Source: BM003 sp963699835 (lineage in GTDB: Bacteria; Pseudomonadota; Gammaproteobacteria; Steroidobacterales; BM003). From it: a stretch of DNA of 64,000 nt. Below, piece after piece: positions 61,699-64,000 of this stretch. Each line of letters opens with the position of its first letter. Position 1 is the first letter of the stretch. A program made the position numbers and the translations under genes. The stretch lies in contig CAVOVJ010000009.1 in assembly GCA_963699835.1 (NCBI GenBank), positions 186,001 to 250,000 of the forward strand. The letters are read 5' to 3'. The notes under the pieces were generated by a model. It was given only the letters and a program-made list of their open reading frames with translations. It was not told the origin of the DNA and searched no databases.

Positions 61699-64000
61699 TC
61701 AGGTTTGCTCCGCGACCGGATCCGGTGTCGCAGTCCGGTCGGGCGTGTCGTTGCGCGCGATATGGCGTTCGACGAAGACATACAGCGCCGGCACCAGCAG
61801 GACACCCACCACGGTGGCGACCAGCATCCCGCTGAACACCGTCATCCCCATCACCACGCGCGCTTCCGCGCCGGCGCCGCTGGCTACCAGCAACGGCAAT
61901 ACGCCGAGGATAAAGCTGAATGCTGTCATCAGGATCGGGCGGAAACGCAGTCTTGCCGCTTCCTTGGCTGCCTCGACCGCGCTCTTGCCTTTCTCGAATT
62001 CGACCTTGGCGAACTCGACGATAAGAATTGCGTTTTTCGCTGACAATCCAATCAGCATGACCAGTCCTATCTGGGCAAAAACATTGTTCACATAGCTTTC
62101 GTCGAACAGTCGTGCAATGAACAATCCGCCGATGGCGCCGAACACGGCAATCGGCGTGCCCAGCAGCACCGACAGCGGCAGCGACCAGCTTTCGTACTGC
62201 GCGGCAAGAATCAGGTAAACGAACACCAGCGCCATCAGGAATACCATCGCGCCCGAGCCCTCGGCGGCTTTTTCCTGGTACGACATATCTGCCCAGGAGT
62301 AGGACATATCGCCGGGCAGCACCTCGTTCGCGACCTCCTCGAGTGCGGCGAGCGCCTGCGCCGAGCTGTAGCCGGGCGCCGCCTGCCCGGTAAGTTTCGC
62401 GCTGCGGAAAAGATTGAACCGGTTGGTGAACTCGGGACCGACAGCGCGGCTCGTTTCCACCAGTGTCGACAACGGCACGGCCTCGCCCTTGTCGTTGCGT
62501 ACGTAGAAACTTCGCACGCCGTCGACGCTCGCCCGGTACTCGGGTTCGGCCTGGACATAGACCTTGTACAGGCGGCCGAAGCGATTGAAGTCGTTGACAT
62601 AGGCGCCGCCAAGGAACGCCCCGACCGAGCTGTTGACCTCGGCCAGCGGGACCCCGAGTTTCAGCGCCTTGGCGTCGTCGATATCCAGGAAGATCTGCGG
62701 CGACTCCGGCCGGAACAGCGTAACGATCCCGGAAATCTCGGGGCGGGCACTGGCGGCCTGAATAAAGGCGGCCGTTTGTTCCGCCAGGTAGGAGGGAGTA
62801 TTGCCGCCGCGATCCTGCAGCATCATCGTGAACCCGGAGCCGGTGCCGAGGCCGGGTATTGCCGGCGGCCCGAATGCGAATGCGATACCACCCTTTATTC
62901 GGGTCGCGAAATCGGCATTTAAGCGGCGCACGATCTCATTGGCGTGGTCCTCCGGATCCGGGCGGAACTCCCAGTCCTTGAGCTGGAGGAAGGCCATGCC
63001 GGCATTGGGTTGCAGCGTACCGCTGACGATGCTGTAGCCGGCGATTGCGGTCGAGTTCTGGACCGCGTCGTACTCCGCGATAATCTCCTCCATCACGGCA
63101 ATTACGCTGTCGGTGCGCTGCAGAGAGGCACCGTCCGGCATGATCAGCCCGGTCATCACGTAGCCCTGATCTTCCTCCGGCACGAACCCGGCCGGAACAA
63201 TTTTGAACAGGAACACGATGCCGATAATGATTGCGATTAACAGGACTCCGGACCGGTACAGTTTGGTCAGGAAGAAGTCCGCCAGCACCATGAACTTGTC
63301 CGTGGTAGCGTCCAGCCCGCGATTGAACCAGTTGAAGAAGCCGTCGAGGAAACTCTTTTTCTTTTCACTCGGCGGCTTTAACAACGATGCAGACAGTGCC
63401 GGGCTCAGCGTCAGCGCATTGATCGAGGAGATGGCCACGGAAATGGCGATGGTAATCGCGAACTGCTGGTAGAGCCGACCGGTAATGCCACCCATCGCGG
63501 CAACCGGCACGAACACCGCGATCAGCGACAGCGAGGTGGCGACAATCGGGCCGGATACCTCGCGCATCGCCTCGATCGTTGCTTCCTTGGGCGCCATCCC
63601 CTGTTCCATTTTCAGCGCGACGGCCTCTACCACGACGATCGCGTCATCCACCACGATGCCGATTGCCAGCACCAGCCCGAGCAGTGACAGCGTATTGATC
63701 GAGAAGCCGAGCAGCGGGAAGACCATGAACGTGCCGATCAGCGAAACCGGCACGGTCAGCGTCGGGATCAGCGTGGAGCGGGCGTTCTGCAGGAAGATGA
63801 ACACGACCAGGATGACGAGCCCGACGGCCTGGAACAGCGTGATCACGATTTCGCGGATACCTTCCGTAATGGGTTTGGTGGTATCGAGCGAAATGACGTA
63901 TTCGAGATCATCCGGAAAGCGCTGCGAGATGTTCTCCATCGCGGTGACGATTTGTTCGGCAACTTCGAGGCCGTTGGCGTTCGGCAGCTGGAAAGCCCAC
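61699..64000 (-). CDS. RND efflux permease, HAE1 family (5' partial)
   Basis: 767 visible residues of an AcrB/MexB-type proton-driven multidrug pump; the N-terminal ~270 lie beyond the right edge and the frame is open there. Seen are the TM4 region GLVLAIGIVVDDAIVVVEA with its paired Asp residues used in proton relay, VPVAAMGGITGRLYQQFA, and the second half GLSAKNAILIVEFA. The C-terminal tail is polar. It is unbroken over 2.3 kb, in contrast to the downstream outer-membrane gene. The membrane-fusion gene is presumably outside the window. Confidence 0.94.
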   Translation of the reverse strand, partial: WAFQLPNANGLEVAEQIVTAMENISQRFPDDLEYVISLDTTKPITEGIREIVITLFQAVGLVILVVFIFLQNARSTLIPTLTVPVSLIGTFMVFPLLGFSINTLSLLGLVLAIGIVVDDAIVVVEAVALKMEQGMAPKEATIEAMREVSGPIVATSLSLIAVFVPVAAMGGITGRLYQQFAITIAISVAISSINALTLSPALSASLLKPPSEKKKSFLDGFFNWFNRGLDATTDKFMVLADFFLTKLYRSGVLLIAIIIGIVFLFKIVPAGFVPEEDQGYVMTGLIMPDGASLQRTDSVIAVMEEIIAEYDAVQNSTAIAGYSIVSGTLQPNAGMAFLQLKDWEFRPDPEDHANEIVRRLNADFATRIKGGIAFAFGPPAIPGLGTGSGFTMMLQDRGGNTPSYLAEQTAAFIQAASARPEISGIVTLFRPESPQIFLDIDDAKALKLGVPLAEVNSSVGAFLGGAYVNDFNRFGRLYKVYVQAEPEYRASVDGVRSFYVRNDKGEAVPLSTLVETSRAVGPEFTNRFNLFRSAKLTGQAAPGYSSAQALAALEEVANEVLPGDMSYSWADMSYQEKAAEGSGAMVFLMALVFVYLILAAQYESWSLPLSVLLGTPIAVFGAIGGLFIARLFDESYVNNVFAQIGLVMLIGLSAKNAILIVEFAKVEFEKGKSAVEAAKEAARLRFRPILMTAFSFILGVLPLLVASGAGAEARVVMGMTVFSGMLVATVVGVLLVPALYVFVERHIARNDTPDRTATPDPVAEQT

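Noticed and set aside
1..64000. tRNA genes, rRNA, CRISPR arrays, insertion sequences or prophage
   Set aside because: I looked for cloverleaf ends, regularly spaced repeats, transposase and integrase motifs and found none that hold up.

Overview
The window looks like about 64 kb of chromosome from a free-living, high-GC gammaproteobacterium. I infer this from gene content: AidB, FetAB, an MltF-like lytic transglycosylase, cytochrome b561 with YceI, an MJ1255/VC2487-type glycosyltransferase, DUF6502 and an RND/NodT efflux pair. A genus cannot be named from the sequence alone. I saw no tRNA, rRNA, CRISPR array, insertion sequence or prophage. Coding density is high and both window edges cut genes (a patatin/Omp85 protein on the left, an RND permease on the right).

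Layout. 0-8 kb: patatin-barrel protein, PaaI-like thioesterase, haloalkane dehalogenase with an SDR, an orphan amino-acid-type binding protein, two small exported proteins, an amidase. 8-16 kb: AidB-like dehydrogenase, NSS symporter, frameshifted NnrU, a long acyl-CoA dehydrogenase, DUF6502. 15.5-16.8 kb: a TetR regulator and a membrane protein that share an operator. 16.8-22.6 kb (minus strand): phosphopantetheinyl transferase, sirtuin, frameshifted ArgE, then an overlapping three-gene cassette of ATP-grasp ligase, 7TM inactive transglutaminase and retropepsin-like protease. 22.7-28.6 kb: rhomboid, lipocalin, phosphodiesterase, MgtC/DUF4010 protein, FetA-FetB iron exporter. 29-33.4 kb: MFS-acyltransferase fusion (frameshifted), cytochrome b561, two YceI proteins. 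33.4-37.3 kb: sensor histidine kinase and large MscS channel. 37.4-41.5 kb: aldo/keto reductase, HerA-like ATPase, cytochrome c, quinone reductase. 41.6-45.2 kb: a peptidase M2 (ACE) homologue whose zinc site is destroyed, abutting a decapitated glycosyltransferase, then an S1/P1 nuclease. 45.8-55.3 kb: lytic transglycosylase, cobalamin-binding protein, HIT protein, DUF3775, SDR/DUF2867, beta-carbonic anhydrase, CNT transporter, LOG, HSL-type esterase. 55.4-59.4 kb: MerR regulator, RpoD-family alternative sigma factor, and a pseudo-receiver/Ser-Thr kinase fusion. 59.3-64 kb: frameshifted EamA exporter and an RND efflux operon.

The most promising unusual system is at 55.3-59.4 kb. A MerR regulator related to the light/B12 CarH-LitR group, but with no visible cobalamin motif, is flanked by 11-bp-spaced TnnACA repeats. 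One repeat is the -35 box of the promoter of a group-2 sigma factor. Next comes a kinase whose receiver domain lacks the phospho-acceptor Asp and whose gene has a CRP-like site at a class II position. Other strong points are the dead ACE homologue, the duplicated TetR operator, and the glutamate-ligase/protease cassette.

A caution on quality: six genes carry about eleven single-base frameshifts in otherwise well-conserved proteins, six of them between 59.3 and 61.7 kb. These may be sequencing or assembly errors rather than real decay.
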